Origin: Lactobacillus sp.
GTDB lineage: Bacteria; Bacillota; Bacilli; Lactobacillales; Lactobacillaceae
Direction of reading: 5' to 3'
DNA length: 64,000 nucleotides
NCBI GenBank assembly: GCA_022651245.1
Contig: JALCQM010000001.1
Location: forward strand, 62,001 to 126,000
The position numbers were made by a program, and so were the translations under genes. Positions 35,077 to 43,521 of this stretch are shown one piece after another (position 1 is the first letter of the stretch; every line of letters begins with the position of its first letter). Below the pieces are notes generated by a model. That model was not told the origin of the DNA. It was given only the letters and a program-made list of their open reading frames with translations, and made no database searches.

Positions 35077-35366
35077 CAATTAAGCGACTATGAAAAGATA
35101 AGTACTACCAACCACCGTGCGCAGAGAGTCAACACCTGGGTGCAAGTTGATCGCGGTGGCGTAGGAAAATGGTCTTGGAGTCAATGTTGTGGCGAGCGCA
35201 AGCAAGCCACGCCCGGGTACGCCCGTTATCGCGTTACGGTATCCGTTTTTGGACGGGTACTTACTGAGGAAGTTGATGTGAGTCAGCTTCGATACCGGGT
35301 GGTAACACGCAAATGCGTCCCGGAGCCTTCGAATTTGGAGGCTCCGGGACGTTTTTATTTTGGGAG
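35077..35366 (+). ncRNA. T-box leader, apparent methionine (ATG) specifier
   Basis: tRNA-sensing 5' leader of about 290 bases ahead of an M20/ABC operon. Stem I has CCACCG..CGGTGG (35112.. and 35153..), an AGAGAG bulge and a distal CTGGGTGCAAG loop. The specifier loop shows AGTA on the 5' side and GAA-A-ATG-G on the 3' side (35165-35172), giving ATG at 35169-35171 as the likely codon. The antiterminator T-box is GGGTGGTAACACGC (35297-35310); the TGGT bulge pairs an A discriminator as in tRNA-Met. A terminator follows (35316-35351, then TTTTTATTTT). Met specifiers are common in Lactobacillales T-boxes. The codon is my reading; a folding model should confirm it. Confidence 0.85.
35316..35361 (+). 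terminator. T-box terminator hairpin
   Basis: CGTCCCGGAGCC (35316-35327) pairs perfectly with GGCTCCGGGACG (35340-35351), followed by TTTTTATTTT. It is mutually exclusive with the T-box antiterminator at 35297-35320. Confidence 0.9.
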
Positions 35367-35374
35367 GAAACAAA

Positions 35375-36520
35375 ATGGATACAACTGCTGTACGGCACTA
35401 CTTGCACCAACATCCAGAATTATCGGATCAAGAATTTCACACTACGGCTTACCTTCAAAAGCAGCTGGAACAGCTAGGCTACCGGATCGTTACCCCGGCC
35501 GCGCTACACACCGGCGTGATTGCTGAGATCGGTCCGACCACTGGCCCGACTATCGGTTTACGCAGTGACATCGACGCGTTACCGATCACAGAACACACCG
35601 GTCTGGCCTACGCTTCCGAAAACCCTGGGGTCATGCACGCTTGCGGGCACGATTTCCATATGGCAAGCTTACTAGGCGCCGCCGCGACCCTAGCCGAACA
35701 AGCCGACCAGCTGCCCGGCACCGTTCGCGTGATCTTCCAGCCCGCCGAAGAAACCCATGTCGGCGCCCAAGAAGTGGTTGACGCCGGCGGGATCGAGGGG
35801 TTGGACGCGATCATCGGCTTCCATGAAAAGCCCGATCTCGGCGTTGCCACGGTCGGCTTGCGCGAAGGCGGGTTGATGGCCGCGGTCGATCAATTCAAAG
35901 TGACGTTGACCGGCATCGGCACGCACGCGGCGATGCCGCAACTCGGCCGCGATCCGATCGTTGGCTTAGCCGCGACTGTCAGCGCCTTACAGACGATCGT
36001 CAGCCGCAACGTCGACCCGCAACAAACCGCGGTGTTGTCAGTGACTCACATTGAAGGCGGCGCCACTTGGAACGTCATCCCACCGGCTGCCTGGTTTGAA
36101 GGCACGGTGCGCACCTTCTCACACGCCACCCGTCAAACCGTCAAAGACCACTTTTACGCGGTGGTCAAGGCGCAAGCCGCGGCTTTTGGGCTCGAAGCTA
36201 CCATCGACTGGCTCGAAGGCCCCGACGTTGTGGACAACGATCCGGTCTTGACCAAGATTGTGCGCGCCGAAAGTGAAAAGTTCCTCACCGTGGTGTCGCC
36301 GACCCCGTCGAATGCCGGCGAGGATTTCGCCTACTTCAGCCACCGAGTGCCTAGCGTTTTTGCCTTCTTCGGCACCCACGGCACGTCGGATTGGCACCAT
36401 GACGACTTGCGCTTAGACGACGCCGCCTTGCCAAGCGCCTCCCAGTGGTACGTCCGCATCGCGCTGCGCCTACTCACCTACTTCGCCAAGGAGGTGCCAC
36501 ATGGGCAAGAAACTCATTGA
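35375..36520 (+). CDS. M20D amidohydrolase (N-acyl amino acid deacylase)
   Basis: 381-residue M20D-type amidohydrolase. ATG at 35375 has GGAGG seven bases upstream. MHACGHDFHMASLLGAA gives metal His/Asp, FQPAEETHVGAQEVVDAGGIEG the catalytic Glu pair, and GTHAAMPQLGRDPI the dimerisation domain. First gene after the T-box, so expected to be induced by uncharged tRNA-Met. In known organosulfur operons an M20 enzyme deacetylates N-acetylated cysteine derivatives; that role is inference here. Overlaps the permease start by about 20 bases. Confidence 0.93.
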   Translation: MDTTAVRHYLHQHPELSDQEFHTTAYLQKQLEQLGYRIVTPAALHTGVIAEIGPTTGPTIGLRSDIDALPITEHTGLAYASENPGVMHACGHDFHMASLLGAAATLAEQADQLPGTVRVIFQPAEETHVGAQEVVDAGGIEGLDAIIGFHEKPDLGVATVGLREGGLMAAVDQFKVTLTGIGTHAAMPQLGRDPIVGLAATVSALQTIVSRNVDPQQTAVLSVTHIEGGATWNVIPPAAWFEGTVRTFSHATRQTVKDHFYAVVKAQAAAFGLEATIDWLEGPDVVDNDPVLTKIVRAESEKFLTVVSPTPSNAGEDFAYFSHRVPSVFAFFGTHGTSDWHHDDLRLDDAALPSASQWYVRIALRLLTYFAKEVPHGQETH

Positions 36521-37277
36521 TCCACATGTGATCTTAACCGACCTCGGCGCCTTGATGAGCGCCTTACCCACCACCTTGATCATCACCTTGATCGCCACCA
36601 TCGTCGGCTTGTTACTCGGGTTACTGTTAGCCGTGATCAAGCGTAATCAGGTGCCGGTGGTGCACCAGGTGACGGCGGTGATCGTCTCGTTCGTGCGCGG
36701 CACGCCGTTGATCGTGCAACTGTACTTGTCGTTTTACGGCATCCCGATCTTGTTACAATACCTCAACGGCTGGTACGGCACCCACTTCAACGTCAATGCC
36801 ATCAACCCTTTGTGGTTCGTCTTGATCGCCTTTGGCCTGCACGAAGCGGCGTATGATTCTGAATTCATTCGCGCCGCCCTCAACGCGGTCGATACCGGCG
36901 AAATCGAAGCGGCATCTTCGTTGGGGATGACGCGCTGGCAGACTTACCGCCGGATCATCATCCCAGAGGCGTTCGTGGTCGCCTTACCGACCTTAGGCAA
37001 CGCGTTCATCGGCTTGATGAAAAATACCTCGCTGGCCTTCGTGGTGTCGGTAGTCGATATGACCGCTAAAGGCCAGATCGTTGCCGGCTCCAACTACCGC
37101 TACTTCGAAGTTTACATCGCCTTGGCGATCATTTATTGGGCGCTGACGATCATCACCGAACGCCTACTGGCCATTATCGAACGGGCGATCACGCAGTACC
37201 AACGCAGCGAACGCCTGACGCCGGTGCCGACATTGCACCGCTGGCGGACGTTTTCGAGGGGGATCGAACATGATTGA
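36501..37277 (+). CDS. polar amino acid ABC transporter permease (HisM/TcyL type)
   Basis: 258-residue inner-membrane subunit; AAGGAGGTGCCAC precedes the ATG inside the M20 gene end. TTLIITLIATIVGLLLGLLLAV, SFVRGTPLIVQLYLSFYGIP and the EAA loop GEIEAASSLGMTRWQTYRRIIIPEA define the His/Glu/Gln/Arg/opine family. It overlaps the ATPase gene by eight bases. Substrate is likely a sulfur amino acid derivative, from the T-box and neighbours. Confidence 0.93.
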   Translation: MGKKLIDPHVILTDLGALMSALPTTLIITLIATIVGLLLGLLLAVIKRNQVPVVHQVTAVIVSFVRGTPLIVQLYLSFYGIPILLQYLNGWYGTHFNVNAINPLWFVLIAFGLHEAAYDSEFIRAALNAVDTGEIEAASSLGMTRWQTYRRIIIPEAFVVALPTLGNAFIGLMKNTSLAFVVSVVDMTAKGQIVAGSNYRYFEVYIALAIIYWALTIITERLLAIIERAITQYQRSERLTPVPTLHRWRTFSRGIEHD

Positions 37278-38004
37278 ATTACACGGTTTGACCAAACGTT
37301 ATGGTCGCCACACGATTTTTGCAGACCTCGATTTGACCATCCCCACCGGCCAAGTCGTCGGCATCATCGGCCCATCTGGTGCCGGCAAGTCCACCTTGTT
37401 GCGGAGCTTGAACCTCCTCGAGCAACCCGACGCCGGCACCCTCACCATCGACGGCGTCAGCGTGGCTTGCCCGCACATCGACGAAAAGGCCAAGTTTGCC
37501 TTGCGCCAACAATCGGCGATGGTGTTCCAACATTTTAACTTGTTCCGCCAAAAGACGGTGCTTGAAAACGTGGCAGAAGGCCTCCTGATCGTCAAAAAAC
37601 TGCCTAAAGCCGAAGCCGAGGCGCAAGCCCTCGCCCAACTGGATGCCGTCGGGTTAAGCGCCTACCGCAATTATTACCCTGGACAGCTGTCCGGGGGGCA
37701 AAAACAGCGCGTCGGCATCGCGCGCGGCTTGGCGATGAACGCCGGCACCTTATTGCTCGACGAGCCGACGTCGGCGCTTGATCCCGAGCTGGTGGCGGAC
37801 ATCCTAGACATTTTACGCGGGGTCGTGCACAAGGTCGATAAAACCGTGGTCTTGATCTCCCATGAGATGCGCTTCGTCCGCGAAGTCGCCGATCGCGTGC
37901 TCTTTTTCGCCGATGGTCAGATCCTCGAAGACGGCACCCCTGAGGACGTCTTCGTCCACCCGCAACACCCGAAAACCAGAGAATTTATTGGCCGCTTCCA
38001 GTAA
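37270..38004 (+). CDS. polar amino acid ABC transporter ATPase
   Basis: 244-residue ABC ATPase. Walker A GPSGAGKST near residue 40, Q-loop QHFNLFRQKTVLENV, signature LSGGQKQRVGIARGLAM, Walker B LLLDEPTSALDPE and the His switch VLISHEMRFVREVADRV. Closest in pattern to GlnQ/TcyN-like ATPases. The start overlaps the permease stop, implying coupled translation. Confidence 0.95.
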   Translation: MIELHGLTKRYGRHTIFADLDLTIPTGQVVGIIGPSGAGKSTLLRSLNLLEQPDAGTLTIDGVSVACPHIDEKAKFALRQQSAMVFQHFNLFRQKTVLENVAEGLLIVKKLPKAEAEAQALAQLDAVGLSAYRNYYPGQLSGGQKQRVGIARGLAMNAGTLLLDEPTSALDPELVADILDILRGVVHKVDKTVVLISHEMRFVREVADRVLFFADGQILEDGTPEDVFVHPQHPKTREFIGRFQ

Positions 38005-38020
38005 AGTGAGGACAACTTTT

Positions 38021-38863
38021 ATGACGACAAAAACAACGCTTCTAACCCTGAGCACCATTGCCTTATTGGCCCTAGCCGCAATCAGCGCACACCCGCAGGC
38101 GGTGGCCGCCAAGACCAAGGTCGAAACCATCACCGTGGGCACCGGCGGGATGCCCAAACCGTTCACCTACGAAACCGCTGACGGCAAGTTGAAAGGCTAT
38201 GACATTGACACGCTACGGGCGATCGACAAGAAGCTGCCGCAATACCAGTTCAAATACACCAAAACCGACATCCCCGGCGTCTTAGGCGGGGTCGACTCCG
38301 GGCGTTACCAAATCGGGGCCAACAACTTCGGCTACAACAAGGAACGTGCCGAGAAGTATTACTTCTCCAAGCCAATCTTCTTGGATCAAACCGTGATCGT
38401 GGTGCGCAAGAACAACACCAGCATCAAGAGCATCGCCGATATCGGCGGCAAGACCACGGTCGAACAAGCCGGCGTCAACTACGACTTGATCCTCAAGAAC
38501 TTCAATAAGAAGCACACCAGCAACCAAGCTAAGATCACCTACTCCAGTGAAGACGTGTCCAAGTCCGTGCAAGACATCTCGACGGGCAAGTACCAGTTCT
38601 TCTTGTTAGACCGCCCGCTGTATAACTCCTATATCAAGACCTTCAAGATCACCAACCTCAAGGCGATCCCCGTTTCGACCGCCGAGCTGTCGAAGTACAC
38701 CGAAGGCACCAGCCGCTCTTATTTCTTGTTCCAAAAGAGCGCCAGTGGCAAGAAGCTAAAAAAGGCGATCGATAAAGCGCTGGTCGCGGTCCAAAAAGAC
38801 GGCGAGCAAACGGCGATTTCCAAGAAGTACTTTGACGGCAACGATTACGCCCCGAAACCGTAA
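38021..38863 (+). CDS. amino acid ABC transporter binding protein (family 3), no lipobox
   Basis: 280-residue extracellular binding protein. GTGGMPKPFTYETADGKLKGYDIDTLRAIDKKLPQYQF is the family 3 entry. The signal MTTKTTLLTLSTIALLALAAISAHPQAVAAK has no Cys, so it is not a lipoprotein; AVAA may be a signal peptidase I site, or the helix may stay as an anchor. Binding proteins of Gram-positive ABC importers are usually lipidated, so this is unusual. ATG at 38021 is 17 bases after the ATPase stop. Confidence 0.9.
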   Translation: MTTKTTLLTLSTIALLALAAISAHPQAVAAKTKVETITVGTGGMPKPFTYETADGKLKGYDIDTLRAIDKKLPQYQFKYTKTDIPGVLGGVDSGRYQIGANNFGYNKERAEKYYFSKPIFLDQTVIVVRKNNTSIKSIADIGGKTTVEQAGVNYDLILKNFNKKHTSNQAKITYSSEDVSKSVQDISTGKYQFFLLDRPLYNSYIKTFKITNLKAIPVSTAELSKYTEGTSRSYFLFQKSASGKKLKKAIDKALVAVQKDGEQTAISKKYFDGNDYAPKP

Positions 38864-38884
38864 ACAAAAAGGAGAAATTTGCGT

Positions 38885-39964
38885 ATGGCCAATGAACTGG
38901 AAACCTTACAACAAGAACTCAATCCCACTGCTGCTGCCGAAGCCGCGTTTTGTGTGATCGACTTCACCGATCACGGCATCGTCAAGCGCGAAGTCGACGC
39001 GGTGCAAAAGCGCTTGATCGACGCCCCGCTGGCCTTGTCAGAAGCTGCCCATGAAGTCGACGCCGACGGCCATTTTCACCGCCAGGCGCCACGCTTCACC
39101 ACTAGCTTTGGCGACCAGCCGGACCAAGCACCGGCGGTCAGCGACCGCTACCGCCTGATTGTGTCGCGCTCGGATGCCTTCGCCCATGAAGCCTTGATCG
39201 TCTTGACGGCGTATGGCCTGCAAGACGCGATCGCCGTTAGTGTCTGCGACCCGATCCGGACCAAGGAAGGCTGGGCGTTCACGAATCAAATCGACCACCT
39301 CGAGCCGGTGTTAAACATCAGCTACCTCGGTGAACTCTACGTCAATAACGACCCGGCGTACACCGGGCGGGCGACGCTCCCGGCGTTAGTCGATGTCACC
39401 ACCGGCGCCATCGTGAACAACGACGCCCAAGCATTGCCGACGGCGTTTGCCACCGCCTTTGCCCCACTGTCGCCGACAAACATTGACTGGTATCCAGACG
39501 CGTTGCGGCCGGCGATTGATGCGCTGCGGCAAGAGCTGTATACCGAGTTGACCAACGCCGTTTTTGAAGCCGGCTTCGCCAATAGTCAAGCCGCCTATGC
39601 TGAAGCGTACGCGCGCGTGTTTGCGGAACTGGCGAAACTCGACGAGCGCCTGGCGGACCAGCCCTTCTTGCTCGGCGAGCAGCTGACTTTGGCCGACGCC
39701 ACCTTGTTTGCCACCTTGGTGCGCTTTGATGCCGGGTACGTGCCGGTGTTCCACACCAACAAGTACCTTTTGACCGACTATAAGCACCTGTGGCGGTACG
39801 CGCGGCGATTGTTCGCGCTGCCAGCATTCGGCGGGACCACCGATTTTGCCGCCATCAAGGCCGGCATCCAATTAGGCGATTTCAACAACGACCAGAACCC
39901 TTACCACCTGGTGTCAAAAGGCCCACAAACCGCAGGGTGGTACCAAACTCCGGAGGCAATTTAA
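38885..39964 (+). CDS. Xi-class GST-like (YqjG/ECM4 family) paralog lacking catalytic Cys
   Basis: 359-residue homologue of glutathionyl-hydroquinone reductases. Aligned with the next gene, the active-site motif C-P-W-A becomes D97-A-F-A (YRLIVSRSDAFAHEALIV). The rest of the fold is kept: TLPALVDVTTGAIVNND and FLLGEQLTLADATLFATLVRFDAGYVPVFHTNKYLL. Without the Cys it cannot do the usual deglutathionylation. It may bind a ligand or be a regulatory partner of its paralog. ATG at 38885 follows GGAG by ten bases; a TTG six bases earlier is possible. Confidence 0.85.
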   Translation: MANELETLQQELNPTAAAEAAFCVIDFTDHGIVKREVDAVQKRLIDAPLALSEAAHEVDADGHFHRQAPRFTTSFGDQPDQAPAVSDRYRLIVSRSDAFAHEALIVLTAYGLQDAIAVSVCDPIRTKEGWAFTNQIDHLEPVLNISYLGELYVNNDPAYTGRATLPALVDVTTGAIVNNDAQALPTAFATAFAPLSPTNIDWYPDALRPAIDALRQELYTELTNAVFEAGFANSQAAYAEAYARVFAELAKLDERLADQPFLLGEQLTLADATLFATLVRFDAGYVPVFHTNKYLLTDYKHLWRYARRLFALPAFGGTTDFAAIKAGIQLGDFNNDQNPYHLVSKGPQTAGWYQTPEAI

Positions 39965-39965
39965 T

Positions 39966-40940
39966 ATGGCAATCGCATATGCAAACGAAATTGAAACCAA
40001 CGGTCACTTCGCCCGGCAAGCCAACCAATTCGCCACGCCGTTTGGCGACCAGCCAGGCGAGCTGCCTGTCGTGGCCGACCGCTACCGCTTGTTGTGGTCG
40101 GCAGCCTGCCCCTGGGCGACCCGCTCAGCGATCGTGCTGGAGCTACTCGGCTTAAACCGGGTGATCTCGATCGGCAAAGCCAGCCCGCTGCGTCCGATCA
40201 AGGCCGATGCCGACTGGGCGTTCACGCTCGATGACGGCGACGTCGATCCCGTTTTAGGCGTCCAGTATGTCTCTGACGTCTACAAGGCAGCGGACCCAGA
40301 TTACCAGGCCCGCCCGACGGTGCCTGTGATCGTCGATTTGACCACCGGCAAGGCCGTGCAAAACGACTACTTCAAATTGACTAACTACTACGAAGTGCAA
40401 TGGGCCAAATTCCACCGGGCAGGCGCACCAGACCTCTACCCGGAGGCATTGCGCGACCAAATCGACGTCTTGAGCCAGATCATTTTCACCGATGTCAACA
40501 ACGGCGTCTACAAGGCCGGCTTTGCCAGCTCGCAGTGGGCCTATGAGCAAGCCTACAACGCCTTGTTCGCCCGGCTCGACTGGTTAGAGGACCGCTTGAG
40601 CCGCAGCCGCTTCTTGTTTGGCAACCAGCTGACCGATTCAGATGTGCGCCTGTTCACCACGCTGTCGCGCTTTGACATCGCCTATTACGACAAGTTCCGC
40701 TGCAACAAACAGCGCCTGCGCGACTACCCGAACTTGTGGGCCTACGCGCGCGACTTGTACAGCATCCCCGCCTTCGCGCATAACACCGACTTCGAAGCGA
40801 TCCGGATCCATTACCACGTCTCCGGACACCTCGCCGGCTCCAGCAACCGCTTCAAGGTGTTGCCACTCGGCGCTGATGAAAGCCTATGGACCACGCCTAA
40901 TGGCCGCGAAACCCAGTTCGGCGCCGCCAGCAACTTATAG
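39966..40940 (+). CDS. glutathionyl-hydroquinone reductase-like (Xi-class GST, YqjG/ECM4)
   Basis: 324-residue enzyme with the Xi-GST thioredoxin-like N-domain motif C48-P-W-A (WSAACPWATRSAIVLELL) and helical C-domain (FLFGNQLTDSDVRLFTTLSRFDIAYYDKFRCNK). Family members reduce glutathionyl-hydroquinones with glutathione. In this methionine-T-box operon it may process a thioether or S-conjugate. It follows its Cys-less paralog with a one-base gap, so the pair is translated together. Confidence 0.9.
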   Translation: MAIAYANEIETNGHFARQANQFATPFGDQPGELPVVADRYRLLWSAACPWATRSAIVLELLGLNRVISIGKASPLRPIKADADWAFTLDDGDVDPVLGVQYVSDVYKAADPDYQARPTVPVIVDLTTGKAVQNDYFKLTNYYEVQWAKFHRAGAPDLYPEALRDQIDVLSQIIFTDVNNGVYKAGFASSQWAYEQAYNALFARLDWLEDRLSRSRFLFGNQLTDSDVRLFTTLSRFDIAYYDKFRCNKQRLRDYPNLWAYARDLYSIPAFAHNTDFEAIRIHYHVSGHLAGSSNRFKVLPLGADESLWTTPNGRETQFGAASNL

Positions 40941-40950
40941 GAGGCCCACC

Positions 40951-41394
40951 GTGGAGAAACTCCCTGCAGGATTACGCTTCGTCGAAAAGGCCGAGGAAGG
41001 CGACTACGCGCAAGTGGCGGCGCTGTTGAACGACTTCGGCCTCGACGACCACGATGCCGCGACACAACGCCAGATCTTCACCAACTCCACCGGCGTCGAG
41101 TTCATCTATCAAGGCGCCACGCTGATCGCTTGCGGGCGCGTGTTGTCAGACCGCATCACCCAAACCGCCGTTTATAACATCGCGGTGCGCCGGGATTTTC
41201 ACGACCAACACCTCGGCAGCGCCTTGATGCGCCGGATCCTGGAACGCTACCACGGCACCACGATCACCTTGCACACGCACCCCAACACGGTCGCGTGGTA
41301 TCGCCGGCTGGGGTTTCACCACCTCAAGACGGGGATGATCATCTTCAGCCAGCCGGATAGCCAGTGGTTTCAAGACGAAGGCTTCATCGATTAA
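40951..41394 (+). CDS. GNAT family N-acetyltransferase
   Basis: 147-residue acetyltransferase. GTG at 40951 has TAGGAGG six bases upstream. YNIAVRRDFHDQHLGSALMRRILERY is the acetyl-CoA motif A region, and NTVAWYRRLGFHHLKTGMIIF the C-terminal motif B. Last gene of the T-box operon. Together with the M20 deacylase it recalls the acetylation/deacetylation pair of the B. subtilis SnaA/SndB pathway for S-substituted cysteine; inference only. Confidence 0.88.
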   Translation: MEKLPAGLRFVEKAEEGDYAQVAALLNDFGLDDHDAATQRQIFTNSTGVEFIYQGATLIACGRVLSDRITQTAVYNIAVRRDFHDQHLGSALMRRILERYHGTTITLHTHPNTVAWYRRLGFHHLKTGMIIFSQPDSQWFQDEGFID

Positions 41395-41406
41395 GGCACA
41401 CGACTA

Positions 41407-41449
41407 AAAAGCGGCCCATACGCTCGAAGGTTGAGCGTGGGCCGCTTTT
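41407..41449 (+). terminator. terminator of the T-box operon
   Basis: AAAAGCGGCCCA (41407-41418) pairs with GGGCCGCTTTT (41439-41449), inner ACGCTC/GAGCGT. T-run after the stem. Confidence 0.85.
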
Positions 41450-41539
41450 GCGGGTAGCGATCTGCCGTCTAAATGTCAAGTTTTCCTCCCCGGATTCCGC
41501 CCGATTTTTGGAAAAAAGACGGGCGGTGACAGCGCTTTT

Positions 41540-41640
41540 AAAAGTCAAACTTAAACTTTGACTTTCAAATTTTTTACTGTCAAAATGATTTTTACAAGAT
41601 GGCCATCTTGTATTTTGGTAATTCATCCATCACGTGATGC
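41540..41640 (+). promoter_or_regulatory. cluster of palindromes upstream of the sortase-fold gene
   Basis: Three palindromes sit within 100 bases: AAAGTCAAA..TTTGACTTT near 41540-41564, CAAGATGGCCATCTTG (41595-41610) and CATCACGTGATG (41628-41639). Likely regulator sites for the secreted-protein gene starting at 41682. Confidence 0.5.
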
Positions 41641-41681
41641 AAAACTAAAAACGTGAGCTGTATAAATCTGGGGGGATTTAT

Positions 41682-42529
41682 ATGTTAAGGAAATTACTGA
41701 CCGCTTCAATCGTTTTATCGGGAGTGTTTGTTGGTTTTACCCTTGTCGGACGGGGCCGGCCGTTAGTCAGACCAGCCCCGTCCGGTCAAGTCTTGTGAAG
41801 AAGACGTCTGCTTCGCCGAAAGCGACCAAACCGGCCGCTAGCAAGCAGACGACAGTTGCTAAGAGCAGCAGCGCAGCCACATCTAGCCACGAAAGGAAGG
41901 CCAACCAAGCTAGCCAGCAAGCTAGCGCCACCAGTCAATCAGCACCAAAAGCACAGCCAGCAGCAGCCGCGACAACGACGGCACCGACGCCCGCTAAGTC
42001 AACGCCAGTTCAAAGTACGCCACCGGCACAACAGGCGACGGCCCCGCAGCAGGCGGCCGCAGCCCCTGCACCGGCGACGCCAGCAGCCGTCACCCGGCCT
42101 GTGACCGCTAGCGCCAGTTCCACCACCCCGCATTATCAAGCGCGGACCTTGTATATCAACGGTCGCGGCATCCCATACATTCAAGGCAACATGAGTATGG
42201 CAGCCGCCCCGGCGAACATGGCCGCCACTTGGGGTGGGCAGACCTTGTACAGCAACTCTAGCGGGCAAAATACGCATTTTATCGGCCACAACCCCGGCGT
42301 CTTTAGCGGGTTGTTCAGCCTCGGCATCGGCAGCCAGATCACGGTCACCGATGGCGCAGGCGCCGCGCGCACGTACACCGTCCGTCGTATCGCCCAAGTG
42401 AATGATCACGCTGTCACCAGCAGTGGTGAGGACCTCTGGGGGCTCATTACCGGCACCGGTGGTGGCCAGCGGATCACCTTGCAGACGTGCATCACCAACA
42501 CGGAAAACCTCATCGTCTTTGCGTATTAA
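41682..42529 (+). pseudogene. secreted sortase-fold protein, frameshifted after its signal peptide
   Basis: A GGGGGG site precedes the ATG at 41682, which opens a signal peptide (MLRKLLTASIVLSGVFVGFTLVG) in one frame; that frame stops at 41796-41798. A second frame reads on without a stop from about 41750 and is open to 42529. The join lies near the GGGG run at 41752-41755. Restoring one base gives one protein: signal, then a 100-residue Ala/Ser/Thr/Pro-rich linker, then a sortase-like domain with His (FIGHNPGVFSGLF) and Cys (LQTCITNTENLIV), but Arg is not found at the usual position. Could be a pseudogene, a phase-variable gene or an assembly error. Alternative start: GTG at 41795. Confidence 0.7.
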
Positions 42530-42575
42530 CCTGTCGTGGCTGAGACCATAATCGGCTCATCCGCAAACGCACGTG

Positions 42576-42613
42576 GCGCTTCTTACACACCCAAGTGGGG
42601 TTGCAAGGAGCGC
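42576..42613. terminator. bidirectional terminator between sortase-fold gene and ROK kinase
   Basis: GCGCTTCTTACACACCC (42576-42592) pairs with GGGTTGCAAGGAGCGC (to 42613) with a few mismatches. It serves the convergent genes on both sides. Confidence 0.65.
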
Positions 42614-42627
42614 TATTTGTGTGGGGG

Positions 42628-43497
42628 TTAGCCAACGTCTAATGCCCGTTTCGCCAAGGCAAAGTCCCCCACGGTCGCCGAAGAATTATTCGGCATCTGC
42701 GACAGCACGATCAAATCCGCTAAAGCTGGAGCGGCAATGTAACCGTGATTGAACTGCTCGAAATAGGCGGACACCTTAGGCAATTCCGCCGCTGACAACA
42801 CAGAACCGCCGACCACCAGCTTGCTCGGGCGCAAGTTGACATAGGCGTCAAAAAGCATCTGCGCGACGTAATAGCTGATCAGGTCGAACACTGGCGCGGT
42901 GCGCGGCAACTCCTGTCCAGGCACCCCTGTCCGTGCTTGGATAGACGGCCCCGCGGCGAGGCCTTCGAAGCAGTGATTGCCGTGAAATGGACAGCTTCCG
43001 GCAAAATCATCATCTGCTCGCGGCAGGGCAAACGCGTGACCCATTTCGGCATGACCACTACCACCAATAAACGCACCATTTTGGATCGCCCCACCCCCAA
43101 TGCCGGTACCGATCGTGAAATACACCAGCGAGTCGTCATTTTTGCCGGCACCAGCTTGATACTCGCCGAAAGCGGAGGCGTTGACATCCGTCGTCAACGC
43201 GACGGGCACAAGCAGTGCTTTCTCAAAATAGGCGACCATATTCGTGCCTTGCCAGCCAGGTTTAGGCGTCGCCAAGATCTGCCCGTAAGTTGGGGATTGC
43301 GGCACAATATCGATCGGCCCAAACGACCCGATCCCTAGCGCCGCCACCGGATGCGCCTTGAAAAACGCCGTGCAGCGACGCAACGTCTCCTCTGGCGTGG
43401 TCGTCGGGATCTGCTCTTTGACTAAAACGTGCAGGGATTCATCGCCGACCGCCAAGACGAACTTGGTCCCACCGGCTTCAATACTGCCATATTGCAT
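42628..43497 (-). CDS. ROK family sugar kinase (fructokinase-like)
   Basis: 289-residue ROK kinase. SIEAGGTKFVLAVGD is the ATP phosphate loop, GIGSFGPIDI and TIGTGIGGGAIQNG the ATP/sugar motifs, and HAFALPRADDDFAGSCPFHGNHCFEGLAAG the zinc Cys/His cluster of ROK fructokinases. Start ATG at 43497 lies about 25 bases from the stop of an aldose-epimerase fragment on the same strand. Substrate most likely fructose or mannose. Confidence 0.9.
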   Translation of the reverse strand: MQYGSIEAGGTKFVLAVGDESLHVLVKEQIPTTTPEETLRRCTAFFKAHPVAALGIGSFGPIDIVPQSPTYGQILATPKPGWQGTNMVAYFEKALLVPVALTTDVNASAFGEYQAGAGKNDDSLVYFTIGTGIGGGAIQNGAFIGGSGHAEMGHAFALPRADDDFAGSCPFHGNHCFEGLAAGPSIQARTGVPGQELPRTAPVFDLISYYVAQMLFDAYVNLRPSKLVVGGSVLSAAELPKVSAYFEQFNHGYIAAPALADLIVLSQMPNNSSATVGDFALAKRALDVG

Positions 43498-43521
43498 ATG
43501 TGCCCTCCTTTGATGATTGCG

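Noticed and set aside
37862-38863. 333-codon frame of the binding protein
   Set aside because: The first 53 codons lie within the ATPase gene in another frame; ATG at 38021 is the real start.
41594-41640. Attachment or origin-like sequence from the palindromes
   Set aside because: No integrase, tRNA or replication gene nearby; regulator sites are the simpler reading.
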